From a virus: a stretch of DNA of 64,000 nt. The position numbers and the translations under genes were made by a program. This document shows positions 22,567 to 31,869 of this stretch, in pieces. Below the pieces are notes generated by a model. The model was not told where the DNA came from. It ran no database searches and saw only the letters and a program-made list of their open reading frames with translations. How positions within the stretch are numbered: position 1 is the first letter of the stretch; every line of letters starts with the position of its first letter. The stretch is from positions 1-64,000 of the IMG/VR virus record IMGVR_UViG_3300044511_000202. The stretch is one strand, 5' to 3'.

Positions 22567-23457
22567 GTGGCTTTCAAGCTGGTGCTGGTGGACGAGTTCC
22601 CGATCGACTGCGCGATCTCCGAGTCGCACGAGATTGAGAACGAGGTAACGTCGTTCCCCGTGGAGACGGGCGGCATGATCTCGGACCACGTGATCTCTAA
22701 GAACAAGAAGCTGGTTCTGGAGGGGGTGGTCTCCGACACGCCCGTGGGCGACATGGTGGGCGTGCGCGAGTCGCTGCTCACGCTCGGCGATCAGCTCGCC
22801 ACCGGCGTCGACGAGACGGCGGCGCTCCCCAGCCGGAAGGCCCTCGACAAGCTCGAGGAGCTGGACCGCACCAAGCGCGCCGTGACGGTGGTGTCGACGT
22901 TGAAGGAGTACCGCAACATGGTGCTGGAGCGCCTGTCGGTACCCGTGTCCTCCGACAAGTCGGGCGGGCTCTTCTTCACGGCCACGTTCGTGCAAGTCAC
23001 GTTCAAGCAGATCGCGCGCACGAAGGTAGCTGCACCGGCGGCGATGAGCGGGGCGGGCCTCGGTGACCGAACGAAGAAGGACGCGAGCATCCGCGGCATC
23101 CGGTGCGTGAAGCGCAACCCGAACACCGGGGAGTGCGAGTTGTCGGAGGCCGTGTCGAAGAAGTCGGGCGAGGGGAAGTGGCGGCACCCGAACGGTCAAC
23201 CCCTCACGGACCAGGAACACCAGGACTGGAGCAACGACATCCAGGCCACCCAGAAGAACAAGGCCACGTACGACAAGGCCCAGGGCACGTGGGTGGACGA
23301 CAAGACGAAGAAGCCGATCTCCAAGTACCCCGGTCGCGCCTACTTCCCGGAGAACTCCTCGAACAGCGGGAGCCCGTCGAGCCCGATCCAGAAAGGCAAG
23401 ATGACCCAGGCTCCCTGGGAACGCCACCCGGACCACCTCCAGAGGGGGATCGAGTAG
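22567..23457 (+). CDS. Dit-like distal tail/baseplate protein
   Basis: The GTG at 22567 (VAFKLVLVDEFPIDCAI) is preferred to an earlier in-frame start at 22525 because it follows the tape-measure stop. ISESHEIENEVTSFPVETGG and MISDHVISKNKKLVLEGVVS match the N-terminal domain of Dit-like myovirus baseplate proteins. The C-terminal ~120 residues are polar, with a lysine-rich part, and do not match it; they may be an extension that contacts the hub. Confidence 0.85.
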   Translation: MAFKLVLVDEFPIDCAISESHEIENEVTSFPVETGGMISDHVISKNKKLVLEGVVSDTPVGDMVGVRESLLTLGDQLATGVDETAALPSRKALDKLEELDRTKRAVTVVSTLKEYRNMVLERLSVPVSSDKSGGLFFTATFVQVTFKQIARTKVAAPAAMSGAGLGDRTKKDASIRGIRCVKRNPNTGECELSEAVSKKSGEGKWRHPNGQPLTDQEHQDWSNDIQATQKNKATYDKAQGTWVDDKTKKPISKYPGRAYFPENSSNSGSPSSPIQKGKMTQAPWERHPDHLQRGIE

Positions 23458-23458
23458 C

Positions 23459-23827
23459 ATGCAGGAGATCGCGTTCGCCCCGTCGCTGGGTAACTACGAC
23501 TTCTACACCACGCTGGGCCAGACGCCCGTCAAGCTGGTGGTGCACTGGAACGCCGAGGACAACGACGGCGAGGGCGCCTGGTACTTCGACATGTACGAGG
23601 TGGACGGCGCCACCCCGATCGCCAGCGGGCTCAAGATCACCATCGGCTCGTTCATCGGGCGCGCGTGCGAGCACGCCATCTTCTCGCGCGGCGCCATCCT
23701 CGCGCGCGACTACTCGCTCCAGGATCTGGACCCGGGGTTCGACGACATCGGGCCCGGACAGCGCGTCCGCGTGTTCTACCTGAGCGCGGACGAGCTGGTG
23801 CTCGGCACGGACCTGGAGGGTGCGTAG
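23459..23827 (+). CDS. Baseplate plug protein (DUF6983-like)
   Basis: 122 residues, one base behind the Dit-like gene. Strand-rich, with YDFYTTLGQTPVKLVVHWN, AWYFDMYEVDGATPIASG and the C-terminal YLSADELVLG, as in the small plug proteins of myovirus baseplates. Located between Dit-like and hub genes, as expected. Confidence 0.83.
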   Translation: MQEIAFAPSLGNYDFYTTLGQTPVKLVVHWNAEDNDGEGAWYFDMYEVDGATPIASGLKITIGSFIGRACEHAIFSRGAILARDYSLQDLDPGFDDIGPGQRVRVFYLSADELVLGTDLEGA

Positions 23828-24754
23828 GTGCGGGCGCCCGACCGATCGCAGCGCGTGGCTCGGCTCACTGTACAGCGCATGCTGGCGGACGCCGACTTCG
23901 ACAAGGCACACCCGGGGTACTTCTCGTCGGTGGACACTGGGATCGTGATCGAGTGCGGCGGTACGTCGGGGATGCGCTTGCGCGCGAAGCTCACGCGCAA
24001 GCTGGAGAAGGACCCCCACACCTGCGACGTCACCCTGACGAACCTCGCCGAGCCCACGCGCAAGCTGTTCGCCCAGCACCCCCTGTTCGCCCGGCTGGAG
24101 GTAGGGTGGGACTACGGCCAGGGTCCCGAGCTGCGAACCATCTTCTCGGGTGACGTGAAGTGGGCCGACTCGAACATCCGAGGCACGGACTGGGAGACGC
24201 TCGTGCAGCTGGCGGACGGCGCGCGAGCCTACGAGCGCGCGCGCGTCTCGAAAACGTTCGGCGCGGGTACCAAGGCGCGAGACCTGGTCGCCTACGCCGC
24301 GGGGCAGATGGGGCTCGCCATCCCAGCGAACCTCGCGAAGGACCCGCGCCTCGACACCCCGTACAACAGCGCCACGACGTCGTACGGGTGGAGCCGCGAC
24401 GAGCTTACCAAGGTGTTGAACCAGTTCGGCTACAGCTGGACGATCGCCGACGGCCAGCTCGTGGCGCTACGCGACGACGAGCTGAGGCTGGACCAGGCCC
24501 ACCTGGTATCGGCGGCGGTAGGTATGATCGGCTCCCCGGAGTTCGGGCCTCCGCCGAAGGAGGGAAAGAAGAGGAAGGCCGTGTCCCCGACGCTGAAGAT
24601 CAAGATGCTCCTCCGTCCCGAGATCCGACCGGGCCAGCGCCTGAAGGTGGAGAGCCGCAACGCAAACGGCACCTACCGCGCCGAGGAGGTGCAGCACGAG
24701 CTGGACACCGGCGGGGCCCCCTGGACCACCGAAGTGGAGTGCAAGACCGTATAA
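23828..24754 (+). CDS. Baseplate hub protein (gp27/gpD-like)
   Basis: 308 residues, GTG start adjacent to the plug stop. Contains CDVTLTNLAEPTRKLFAQHP and RTIFSGDVKWADSNIRGTDW, the first barrel pattern of phage D-like hub proteins, then a helical swivel domain, and RPEIRPGQRLKVESRNANGTY with YRAEEVQHELDTGGAPWTTE at the end. Carries the spike encoded by the next gene. Its stop codon lies within a TATAAT box. Confidence 0.88.
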   Translation: MRAPDRSQRVARLTVQRMLADADFDKAHPGYFSSVDTGIVIECGGTSGMRLRAKLTRKLEKDPHTCDVTLTNLAEPTRKLFAQHPLFARLEVGWDYGQGPELRTIFSGDVKWADSNIRGTDWETLVQLADGARAYERARVSKTFGAGTKARDLVAYAAGQMGLAIPANLAKDPRLDTPYNSATTSYGWSRDELTKVLNQFGYSWTIADGQLVALRDDELRLDQAHLVSAAVGMIGSPEFGPPPKEGKKRKAVSPTLKIKMLLRPEIRPGQRLKVESRNANGTYRAEEVQHELDTGGAPWTTEVECKTV

Positions 24755-24755
24755 T
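24750..24755 (+). promoter_or_regulatory. TATAAT box 6 nt before the spike gene
   Basis: Perfect consensus -10 TATAAT with no matching -35. The start ATG at 24762 is 6 nt further, so a transcript from here would have practically no leader. It overlaps the hub stop codon. Confidence 0.4.
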
Positions 24756-24761
24756 AAGGGC

Positions 24762-25385
24762 ATGTCGGAGACACCTTCCCTCAAGGAGCTGTTTGGCGAC
24801 GCCGTCGACGAGGCGCTAGACGGCGTGCTCGGGTGCGCGCCCGGTTACGTGCTGTCGTACGACAAGGCTACCCAGACGTGCGAGGTGCAGCCGGCGCTCA
24901 TGCGCGGGCGCGAGGTGGACGGAGAGCGCGTCGTCGAGGCCGTCCCACCCCACAAGGACGTCCCCGTGGTTTTCCCGGGCGCGGGCGAGGCGTCGCTCAC
25001 CTTCCCCATCCGTCGGGGTGCCCTCGTGCTCCTGGTCTACTGCTCGGGCTCGCTCGATCGCTGGAAGCACAGCGACGGGAAGGCCCTCGATCCGGGCGAC
25101 GACAGGCGACACGACGCGTCGGACGTGTTCGCGATCGCCGGAGTTCGGACGATGAAGCGCCCGCTCCCGGCGTCGGCGGTGTCCGACAGCGACGTGGTCG
25201 TATCGTCCCCGGGCCTCATCATCTGCGGCGGGTCCGAGCCGCTCGTCACGCGCGCGGAGTTTCTCGCCCACGGCCACCCCGTTGTGGCCACCGGCGCTGT
25301 GTCCCCTACCGCGGGGCCCGTCGCTGGTCTGGCGCCCGCGGGCTCCGCAGGGACGTTCCCCGGTACCCAGAAGCTGAGGGGGTAG
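24762..25385 (+). CDS. Baseplate spike protein (gp138 N-terminal domain type)
   Basis: 207 residues. YVLSYDKATQTCEVQPALM, then VPVVFPGAGEASLTFPIRRG and LVLLVYCSGSLDRW form the OB-fold of the Gp138/gpV spike group. The C-terminal part (SSPGLIICGG, then a Pro/Gly tail) is short. The trimer forms the membrane-piercing tip. Confidence 0.9.
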   Translation: MSETPSLKELFGDAVDEALDGVLGCAPGYVLSYDKATQTCEVQPALMRGREVDGERVVEAVPPHKDVPVVFPGAGEASLTFPIRRGALVLLVYCSGSLDRWKHSDGKALDPGDDRRHDASDVFAIAGVRTMKRPLPASAVSDSDVVVSSPGLIICGGSEPLVTRAEFLAHGHPVVATGAVSPTAGPVAGLAPAGSAGTFPGTQKLRG

Positions 25386-25388
25386 CGC

Positions 25389-25808
25389 ATGCCTCTCCTG
25401 TCCACCGATCCCGTGTGCCTCGCCGTCAACAACGTTACGGGCGAGCTGGAGATCCCCTTCCGATACCTCGTCGGCGCCGACGGGGTGCGCCAGCGCATCA
25501 TCACGCTGATCAAGCTCCACGCCGGGGAGTGGTTCCTCGACATGTCCAAGGGGATGACGTGGCTCCCGGGTAACGGGGTGTCGAAGAGCGAGGCCATCCT
25601 GGGTAACGACTTCGACCGCGTGAAGCTCCTCGCTCGGCTGCGGGACGTGATCGCCTCCGTCGACGGGGTCTCGGAGATCCTCACCGTGACGGCGGAGGAG
25701 AGCGAGCGCCACGTCTCGGTGTCGTTCGAGGTGCGGTGCCAGTTCGATGACACCGTGGACGATCTGGCCGAGGCCCGCACCGCGGGCACGGCGGAGGTGA
25801 CAGTATGA
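25389..25808 (+). CDS. Baseplate wedge protein (gp25/gpW-like)
   Basis: 139 residues. VRQRIITLIKLHAGEWFLDM and KGMTWLPGNG are the hallmark of gp25-like wedge proteins, followed by RDVIASVDGVSEILTVTAEE. Overlaps the J gene by ATGA-type coupling. Confidence 0.92.
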   Translation: MPLLSTDPVCLAVNNVTGELEIPFRYLVGADGVRQRIITLIKLHAGEWFLDMSKGMTWLPGNGVSKSEAILGNDFDRVKLLARLRDVIASVDGVSEILTVTAEESERHVSVSFEVRCQFDDTVDDLAEARTAGTAEVTV

Positions 25809-27199
25809 CGACGTACGGACTCACGGAAACGGGCTTCGTGAAGAAGCCCCTCACGGTCATTCGCCAGGAGATCGTAGATCTGATCCACGGTCGATTCCCC
25901 ACCCTCCCGCTGGACGAGTCCACGCCCGACGGGTTCATGGTGGGCGTGGTCGCCGATGTCGTCAACCAGGTGTGGGAGCTGGCGGAAGCGGTGCACAGCG
26001 CGCGAGATCCCGACAAGGCCACGAAGCTGGCGCTCCGCTCGCTGTGCCTCATCACCGGCACCATCCCGCCCCCGGCGAGCTACTCGGCAGTGATGATGCT
26101 CCTGGTGGGCGATCCGGCCACGCCGATCCCGGAGGACACGCGCTTCAGGATCGCTGACACGGATCGCGTGTTCGCCACCGTGGCGGCCGAACCCGAGCCG
26201 GCGCTCGCGGCGCTCGCGCTGTGGACCCCCGCGACGATCTACGCCGTGGGCAACGTGGTCACGACGACGGCCGATCGAGCCTACCTGTGCATCACGGCGG
26301 GCACGAGCCACGGCGCGACGGAGCCCACCGCGGAGACCGATGACGTCACGGACAACACCGTGCACTGGCTGTTCGTGGGTGAGGGGACGGCGAGCGCGCT
26401 CGTCGAGGCCAAGGCGACCGAGACGGGCCCCGTGTCGGGCGACGCGCGGTTGATCCGCGAGATCGTCACGCCGATCGCCGGTCTCAACGCGGTGGTGAAC
26501 CCGCTGGACGCCACGCTCGGTTCCGAGGCGTTCACGGACGGCGAGCTGAGGGTGCTCCGCGAGGTGGAGCTGGCGCAGGCCGGCGCCGGGACCGTACCGG
26601 CGATCCTGTCGGCGCTCGCGCGACTGCTGGCCGCGCTCGGGCTCCCCTCCTCCAACGTGACCGTGTTCCAGAACCGCACCGACTACACGGACGCGGACGG
26701 TGTCCCGCCTCACGCGGTGGAGGTGTTGATTTCGGGCGGTACGAACCAGGACGTGGCGGAGGCCATCTTCGACAACGTGGCCGGCGGGATCCGCACGCAC
26801 GGCACCGAGGCCGTGATCGTCGAGGACGAGGAGGGGCAGGACCACGAGGTTCGTTTCTCGCGCCCCGTCGAGATCCCGATCTACGTCACCGCTAACGTGA
26901 CCTACGACGCGGACGAATACCCGACCGACGGTGACGCCCAGGTCGAAGCGGCGATCATCGCGTTCGGGAACGCGCTGAAGAACGGGCGCAACGTGTACTC
27001 CCGCGCCATCGGCTCCTCGTCGATCCCCGACGAGGACGAAGAAGTACCCGGCGGTGTGGCCGGGGTGTTGGACATCGAGTGTCTCATCGGCCTCGCCCCG
27101 GCGCCCGGTACCACCACGACAATCAACATCACGGCGCGCCAGCGGGCCACCTTCGACACCTCGCGCGTGACCGTCAACAGCACCCCGGGAACGCCGTAA
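25805..27199 (+). CDS. Baseplate protein J with inserted carbohydrate-binding-like module
   Basis: 464 residues. N-terminal YGLTETGFVKKPLTVIRQEI and DESTPDGFMVGVVADVVNQV, then the C-terminal QRATFDTSRVTV, are those of J-like baseplate wedge proteins. At residues ~140-194 (WTPATIYAVGNVVTTTADRA, YLCITAGTSHGATEP, VHWLFVGEG) there is a module like the small CBM5/12 (chitin-binding-like) fold: W...Y..G..V...Y.C...GTS...P...W. It might aid attachment to the cell surface at contraction. Confidence 0.9.
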   Translation: MTTYGLTETGFVKKPLTVIRQEIVDLIHGRFPTLPLDESTPDGFMVGVVADVVNQVWELAEAVHSARDPDKATKLALRSLCLITGTIPPPASYSAVMMLLVGDPATPIPEDTRFRIADTDRVFATVAAEPEPALAALALWTPATIYAVGNVVTTTADRAYLCITAGTSHGATEPTAETDDVTDNTVHWLFVGEGTASALVEAKATETGPVSGDARLIREIVTPIAGLNAVVNPLDATLGSEAFTDGELRVLREVELAQAGAGTVPAILSALARLLAALGLPSSNVTVFQNRTDYTDADGVPPHAVEVLISGGTNQDVAEAIFDNVAGGIRTHGTEAVIVEDEEGQDHEVRFSRPVEIPIYVTANVTYDADEYPTDGDAQVEAAIIAFGNALKNGRNVYSRAIGSSSIPDEDEEVPGGVAGVLDIECLIGLAPAPGTTTTINITARQRATFDTSRVTVNSTPGTP

Positions 27200-27210
27200 A
27201 AACGCCGCGC

Positions 27211-27216
27211 TATACT
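27211..27216 (+). promoter_or_regulatory. TATACT box 7 nt before the 27224 gene
   Basis: TATACT, preceded by GCGC, ends 7 nt before the GTG start. Same geometry as the boxes before the portal and small terminase. Confidence 0.45.
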
Positions 27217-27223
27217 TGACGGC

Positions 27224-27793
27224 GTGAGCAAGTCGGCCGACATCGCCATCACCGAGGCCGCGTCGTGGTTCGGCGACGGTACCGAGGATCGGGATCTATC
27301 AGACCTGGCTGCGCGGCTGTGCAGCGTCGACGGGCCCCTCGCGGGCGCGTGCACCTACGTGCGCGTCCGCCCCGCGCGCGGTGTAGGCGGCGAGCTGGAT
27401 GTGCGCATCGAGCTGGATGAGGGTGGCGGGCCCGAGGTGGTGCGCTGGCGACCCCCCAGCTTCGCTCGCATTCGACACGACTACTTCACGTACGAAAGTA
27501 CGACCCAACGCACGAAACGGGCCGAGGCGCTGGGCGACGCGCTTGCGTTGGACACGGCGAGTGTCGAGGGGCTCCGCGTCACGATGGGTGCCCTCAACCT
27601 CTTGAAGACGGAGATCGCGGATCTCCGCGACATGGTCGAGGCGGGGGTCCAGGGGCTCGAACAGAACCTCGCGGGAGCCCAGGCGAAGCGTGTCGAGGTG
27701 TACGCTAAGCAGGTTGCGATCGTCCAGGCGCTGCGCGTGAAGGAGGCGAAGGAGATCACCGGCTCAACCTCCGCGGTGCTCGAGGAGGTGTAG
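27224..27793 (+). CDS. Hypothetical coiled-coil tail protein, 189 aa
   Basis: GTG start. N-terminal half mixed, with RVRPARGVGGELDVRIELDE and VVRWRPPSFARIRHDYF. The C-terminal ~90 residues form a continuous helix (MGALNLLKTEIADLRDMVEA and on), probably a trimeric coiled coil. Lies between J and the large fibre gene, so may be a fibre connector. No family recognised. Confidence 0.7.
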   Translation: MSKSADIAITEAASWFGDGTEDRDLSDLAARLCSVDGPLAGACTYVRVRPARGVGGELDVRIELDEGGGPEVVRWRPPSFARIRHDYFTYESTTQRTKRAEALGDALALDTASVEGLRVTMGALNLLKTEIADLRDMVEAGVQGLEQNLAGAQAKRVEVYAKQVAIVQALRVKEAKEITGSTSAVLEEV

Positions 27794-27794
27794 C

Positions 27795-30509
27795 GTGGCG
27801 ACACTCGCTAAATGGCTCCCTTGGTTCTTCCCGACGCGAACCTCCCAGCTCGCAACGGACACCACGGTAGGCACGGCGACGCGCCATGACTTCAGCGCGA
27901 TCACGATCGACATGCCCGAGGGTACGCGCACGATCAAGAGCGTGCGCCTCACCGTCACGGCGCGCGACGCGTTCACATCGGCGGTCGACTTCGATGGGTG
28001 GCGCCTTGGGATCAAGCTGGGCGCGGCGGCGTTCGATGACCTTGACGTCACCACGGCGCTTGCCAACACCGGCGACCACGAGACACTCGTCGCGTACCGC
28101 GACGTCACAAGCTACTTTGTTACCAACTTCGGCGCGGGCTCCACCCAAACGTGTCAGGTGGGTTGCGCGTTCGCCACGAGCGCGGCGGCCAACGTCGTCA
28201 ACATCACCGCGCGCCTCGACATCACGTACACGTACGACAACGGTGCCTCCACCCACGTCAAGACCGTGGAGATCGTGGCGCAGGGCCATCACACGGTGAT
28301 CTCCACCAGCGACGTGGAGATCGGTACCGTGAGTGGCACGGGCAACGCTCCCGCGAACCAGTTCCCGGACCTGAGCACCGAGCTTCCCGAGGCAGGTAAG
28401 ACGTACAAGCAGATCACCGCGGTAATCACCGCGATGGATTCCGGCAACGCCATCACCGACTTCAACGCGACGGTGACGATCGACTCCGGCACAGCGGACA
28501 CGCGCGGCACAATCGAACAGGCGCTCATCACGTCCGCGCTATATGTCGACCACGTGGATCTCATGGCGGCGCCGCACTCCATCACCACGAACGCGGCGCA
28601 CGCGTTCAAGATGGCCAGCTCGCTCGCAAGCACATTCGAGAACGTGAGCGTGACGTTCTTCGTCACGTACACGTTCGACGCATCCACGACGACGCTCGAG
28701 TATCACTCGGTGCGCCTACCCCTGGAGAACGAGGATAGTACGGCCTCGAACATCGGCAACACGGTGGGCGACGAGGAGCGATACACGGCTCGACTCGACA
28801 TCCAGGAACCGGCCCCGATCCGCCAGCGGCGCGTCGGCGCCGTGATCTACGACCACATGTCGAGCGTCAACGGGCTCACGCTCTCCGTGTACAACGCGAA
28901 CCAGTCGGTGCGCACGTACGCGCACGCGAACGTGGGGCGCTCAGCAGCCCACATCTACAACCGTCGACTGGACTGCGATCGCGCCGAGCAGGGCCTGGGT
29001 CGCGGCGAGAACTCGATCTCCGTCGACTTCACTAGTAATGCGGGCGCGGGCATCACCTACGGCGTTTCGGGTTACGTCGTGGTGAACTACGTAGCTGGTG
29101 TTCCGGCGCTCGGCATTGGCGCGGGTAACCGCACGACGTGCTGGAGCATCACGTCCCAGCCGGCGGAGTCCACGCTCGTCACTGCCACCCAGGATCGCGC
29201 GCCGGAGTTCCCGGAGAGCGTGTGGAAGGTGAGCGGCGTGTTCGCGCACGTGGGCTCGCGGGGAGTCCTGAGCACCATCGGTTCCACGTTCGGCGCCGAA
29301 CGCGCGATCGACGAGGGTGCGGGGAACGGCTGGTATAACGCAACACTCATCGGCGGGAACACACCCGAGTTGGGGCGGCGCGAGTGGATCGTACCCGTCA
29401 CGCGTTGGTGCAGGCTCACCAACTACGCCACGCGCGGTATGTCGCTCACGCGCACCGGGAGGCGTTGGCGCTTCTTCCAGCAGACTTCGATGGGGTTCGG
29501 CGCGGCGCTGTGGGTTACGCACCACTCCTGCACGTTCACTGTGGCGGGGAACTACTCGATCGACGGTGTCGCGTACCAGGGGCAGCAGATCGTTGACGTG
29601 TTCGCGAATGACGAGACTACGGGCGCCTCGGAGAAGATCGCCACGACGAACACCGACGGCGTGGGCGACTACTCCGTCACCGTGCCGGACAACACGCGCT
29701 TCTACTCCGTGACGGGGCGGGGCACCACCGGCGCGGGCGCGGCAGGCTACCCGTCCCCGGCGCCCGCGGGACCACCGTCCGTTCGCTCCGTAGGCGTTGC
29801 GGTGTCCGGCATCGGCGCTGTGACCCCGGCGTGGCCGCGGCACGAGATCTATGACATCGCCCTCCTCATCTGCGAGAGCAACTCGGGCGAGGCGGTGTCG
29901 CTCTCGGCGCCCGAGGGATTCGTCGAGATCGCGGACTCCCCGCAGGACTCCACTGGTTCGCGCCTCACGATGTTCTGGTGTCGCGCCTCGTCGTCGACCA
30001 TGACGTCGCCGACGGTGGCAGATCCGGGCGACCACGTCGTGGCTCAGATCATCGTCATCAAGGGGTGCGTGCGCACCGGTAACCCCTGGGACGTGACGGC
30101 GGGCGACACGGCGGCGACGAGCACGGCCGTATCCGTTCCCGGTGACACCACCACGGTGGGTAACTGCCTGGTGCTGGCCGTCACGACGAGTGGCCAGGAT
30201 TCGACGACGCCCCAGATCACCGATACCACGTGGGCTAACTCGAGTCTGGACGCGTTCCGCGCGTACGTCGCCACTAACGTGGCGGACGGCGGGGGTGGCG
30301 GGTTCTACGTGGCGGCTGGTGTGAAGGAGAGCGCGGGTGCCTACAGCGCCAGCACGGCGACGCTCAGCAACACGAGCACGCAGGGGCGCATCTCCATCGC
30401 GCTGAAGCCCTACGCGCCGAGCGCGGGCAACTTCGATCTCGTGGCATACACCTCCGGCCCCGCAGGCGGCGGCGGCTACGCCTACGGAAGGGTGGTTAAC
30501 GGATGCTGA
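27795..30509 (+). CDS. Large tail/baseplate fibre protein, 904 aa
   Basis: All-beta protein one base behind the previous gene. Two related N-terminal domains (residues ~15-150 and ~155-300) share patterns such as ITARLDITYTYDNGASTHVK versus NVSVTFFVTYTFDASTTTLE. They are followed by a third such repeat up to ~430, a Trp-rich central part and a C-terminal domain with LKPYAPSAGNFDLVAYTSGP. Length, composition and place after J suggest a side fibre or structural baseplate protein. The near-repeat domains hint at internal duplication. Confidence 0.75.
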   Translation: MATLAKWLPWFFPTRTSQLATDTTVGTATRHDFSAITIDMPEGTRTIKSVRLTVTARDAFTSAVDFDGWRLGIKLGAAAFDDLDVTTALANTGDHETLVAYRDVTSYFVTNFGAGSTQTCQVGCAFATSAAANVVNITARLDITYTYDNGASTHVKTVEIVAQGHHTVISTSDVEIGTVSGTGNAPANQFPDLSTELPEAGKTYKQITAVITAMDSGNAITDFNATVTIDSGTADTRGTIEQALITSALYVDHVDLMAAPHSITTNAAHAFKMASSLASTFENVSVTFFVTYTFDASTTTLEYHSVRLPLENEDSTASNIGNTVGDEERYTARLDIQEPAPIRQRRVGAVIYDHMSSVNGLTLSVYNANQSVRTYAHANVGRSAAHIYNRRLDCDRAEQGLGRGENSISVDFTSNAGAGITYGVSGYVVVNYVAGVPALGIGAGNRTTCWSITSQPAESTLVTATQDRAPEFPESVWKVSGVFAHVGSRGVLSTIGSTFGAERAIDEGAGNGWYNATLIGGNTPELGRREWIVPVTRWCRLTNYATRGMSLTRTGRRWRFFQQTSMGFGAALWVTHHSCTFTVAGNYSIDGVAYQGQQIVDVFANDETTGASEKIATTNTDGVGDYSVTVPDNTRFYSVTGRGTTGAGAAGYPSPAPAGPPSVRSVGVAVSGIGAVTPAWPRHEIYDIALLICESNSGEAVSLSAPEGFVEIADSPQDSTGSRLTMFWCRASSSTMTSPTVADPGDHVVAQIIVIKGCVRTGNPWDVTAGDTAATSTAVSVPGDTTTVGNCLVLAVTTSGQDSTTPQITDTTWANSSLDAFRAYVATNVADGGGGGFYVAAGVKESAGAYSASTATLSNTSTQGRISIALKPYAPSAGNFDLVAYTSGPAGGGGYAYGRVVNGC

Positions 30510-31696
30510 CCGTCAAGCGGGGTAATCTTGCCCGCATCAAGCTACTAGTCGACGACGCGTCCCCACCCGGGTTTGCGGATCTCGTCAACTCGTCGACGCA
30601 CGGAGCGATCAACTGCTCCGCTATCTCCAACAACAACTTCGCTTTCTTCGTGCACAACATCTGGCCCGGCGAGCGCCAGGGTACGAACGGGATCAGCGTC
30701 GAGCCCGGGCGAGGTGCATTCGCGATCTCGTTCGCCGAGGGGCTCCCGCTGAACGTCTCGCTGAGTGGTGACATCGTGACAGTGGACTACCAGACGGGCG
30801 ACACGGTGGGGGAGGTGTGGGATGCCATCAACGCGAGTGGCATCATCAAGGCAAATCCCCCGCTAGAGGCGGCTGCCGCTGCGGCAGTCCTGGATGCTAC
30901 TGACGAGGGGGATTCGAACGTGTGGGTGGAGGGAGTCGACGGTACAACAGGGATCTGGCTATCGCGCAACGGGTACAGCATGTCGCTCGTCGGCGGCACC
31001 GATGGCACCGTCACGATGGAGGGGGGTGAGCGCGCGCACGTGGTGTCCGAGTCGGAGTTTGCCACCTCGCCCACCACCCCCATCGGGGGTCACGAGGTGT
31101 GGCTCTGGCCGAATCACACGGACGTCGCAGGGGACACACACATCGTCGTCCCGGCCGAAGGTGTCGACCCGGCCCTCACCAGTCGTGCGGATCGCTTCTT
31201 CGAGATCGTTGACGCGATCGACGCGAACGTGGTGCAGTGGCGCGGTACCAATGTGGAGGATCCTGACACTGAGGGGCGTCCACACGTCCAGGTGGCGGCA
31301 TTCTCCTCCGGCGCCACACCGCTCTTCCCGACCGTCGCGGGTCGCACGCTCGGCGTACGGGCGGACGGTTCGGTGGAGGTGGGCTTGATCCAGAACGACA
31401 AGATCACGGCAGCCAGCATCGCGACGGACGCCGTTACGGAGATCCAGTCGGGCATCCCGGCGAGCGTGGTAGCGGCAATTCTCGCGCAGGCGCTCCGCTC
31501 GGGTTCGACGGTGAAGGGTCTACTGCGCGGCCTTGACGCACTCTTCTTCGGCGAGATCACCGGCGCCCCGACGCCCGCCAGCCCCACGGGCACCATGACG
31601 ATGAAGGGTGCGGACGGTACCGTGGAGATGACCGGCGCCTACGACATGGTGAACGGTACACGCGCAGAGTGCGATCGCTCGGGGGCCGAGTCATGA
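30503..31696 (+). CDS. Tail structural protein, 397 aa
   Basis: Overlaps the large fibre by 7 nt. Beta-rich, with VTVDYQTGDTVGEVWDAINA, a typical phage fibre segment, then the LIQNDKITAASIATDAVTEI hinge often found before a C-terminal trimerisation or fold domain in phage fibres. The C-terminus (ADGTVEMTGAYDMVNG) is short. Likely part of a fibre or baseplate. Unnamed family. Confidence 0.7.
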   Translation: MLTVKRGNLARIKLLVDDASPPGFADLVNSSTHGAINCSAISNNNFAFFVHNIWPGERQGTNGISVEPGRGAFAISFAEGLPLNVSLSGDIVTVDYQTGDTVGEVWDAINASGIIKANPPLEAAAAAAVLDATDEGDSNVWVEGVDGTTGIWLSRNGYSMSLVGGTDGTVTMEGGERAHVVSESEFATSPTTPIGGHEVWLWPNHTDVAGDTHIVVPAEGVDPALTSRADRFFEIVDAIDANVVQWRGTNVEDPDTEGRPHVQVAAFSSGATPLFPTVAGRTLGVRADGSVEVGLIQNDKITAASIATDAVTEIQSGIPASVVAAILAQALRSGSTVKGLLRGLDALFFGEITGAPTPASPTGTMTMKGADGTVEMTGAYDMVNGTRAECDRSGAES

Positions 31697-31869
31697 GCTG
31701 GATCGGCGGATGGCTCGGGCTCTCGGCGATCGTCGAGGTAGTCGAGGAGGCGAGCGGGCCGGCGGCGATCCCAGCAGCCGTGCCCGCGACATCGGCGGAG
31801 TACGTGGACGTGGTGGCGCGCGCGCTCGACCGCATCCCCCTCCAGTTCAGGGGGACCGGTGAGGAGTAA
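31693..31869 (+). CDS. Small hypothetical protein, 58 aa
   Basis: ATGA overlap with the upstream gene. Begins MSWIGGWLGLSAIVEVVEEA, mildly hydrophobic but not a clear membrane span; ends with LDRIPLQFRGTGEE. Its 3' end overlaps the DUF2612 gene start. Perhaps an assembly factor; nothing recognisable. Confidence 0.6.
   Translation: MSWIGGWLGLSAIVEVVEEASGPAAIPAAVPATSAEYVDVVARALDRIPLQFRGTGEE

Noticed and set aside
25037-26845. A 602-codon minus-strand open frame
   Set aside because: Shadow of the spike, gp25 and J genes.
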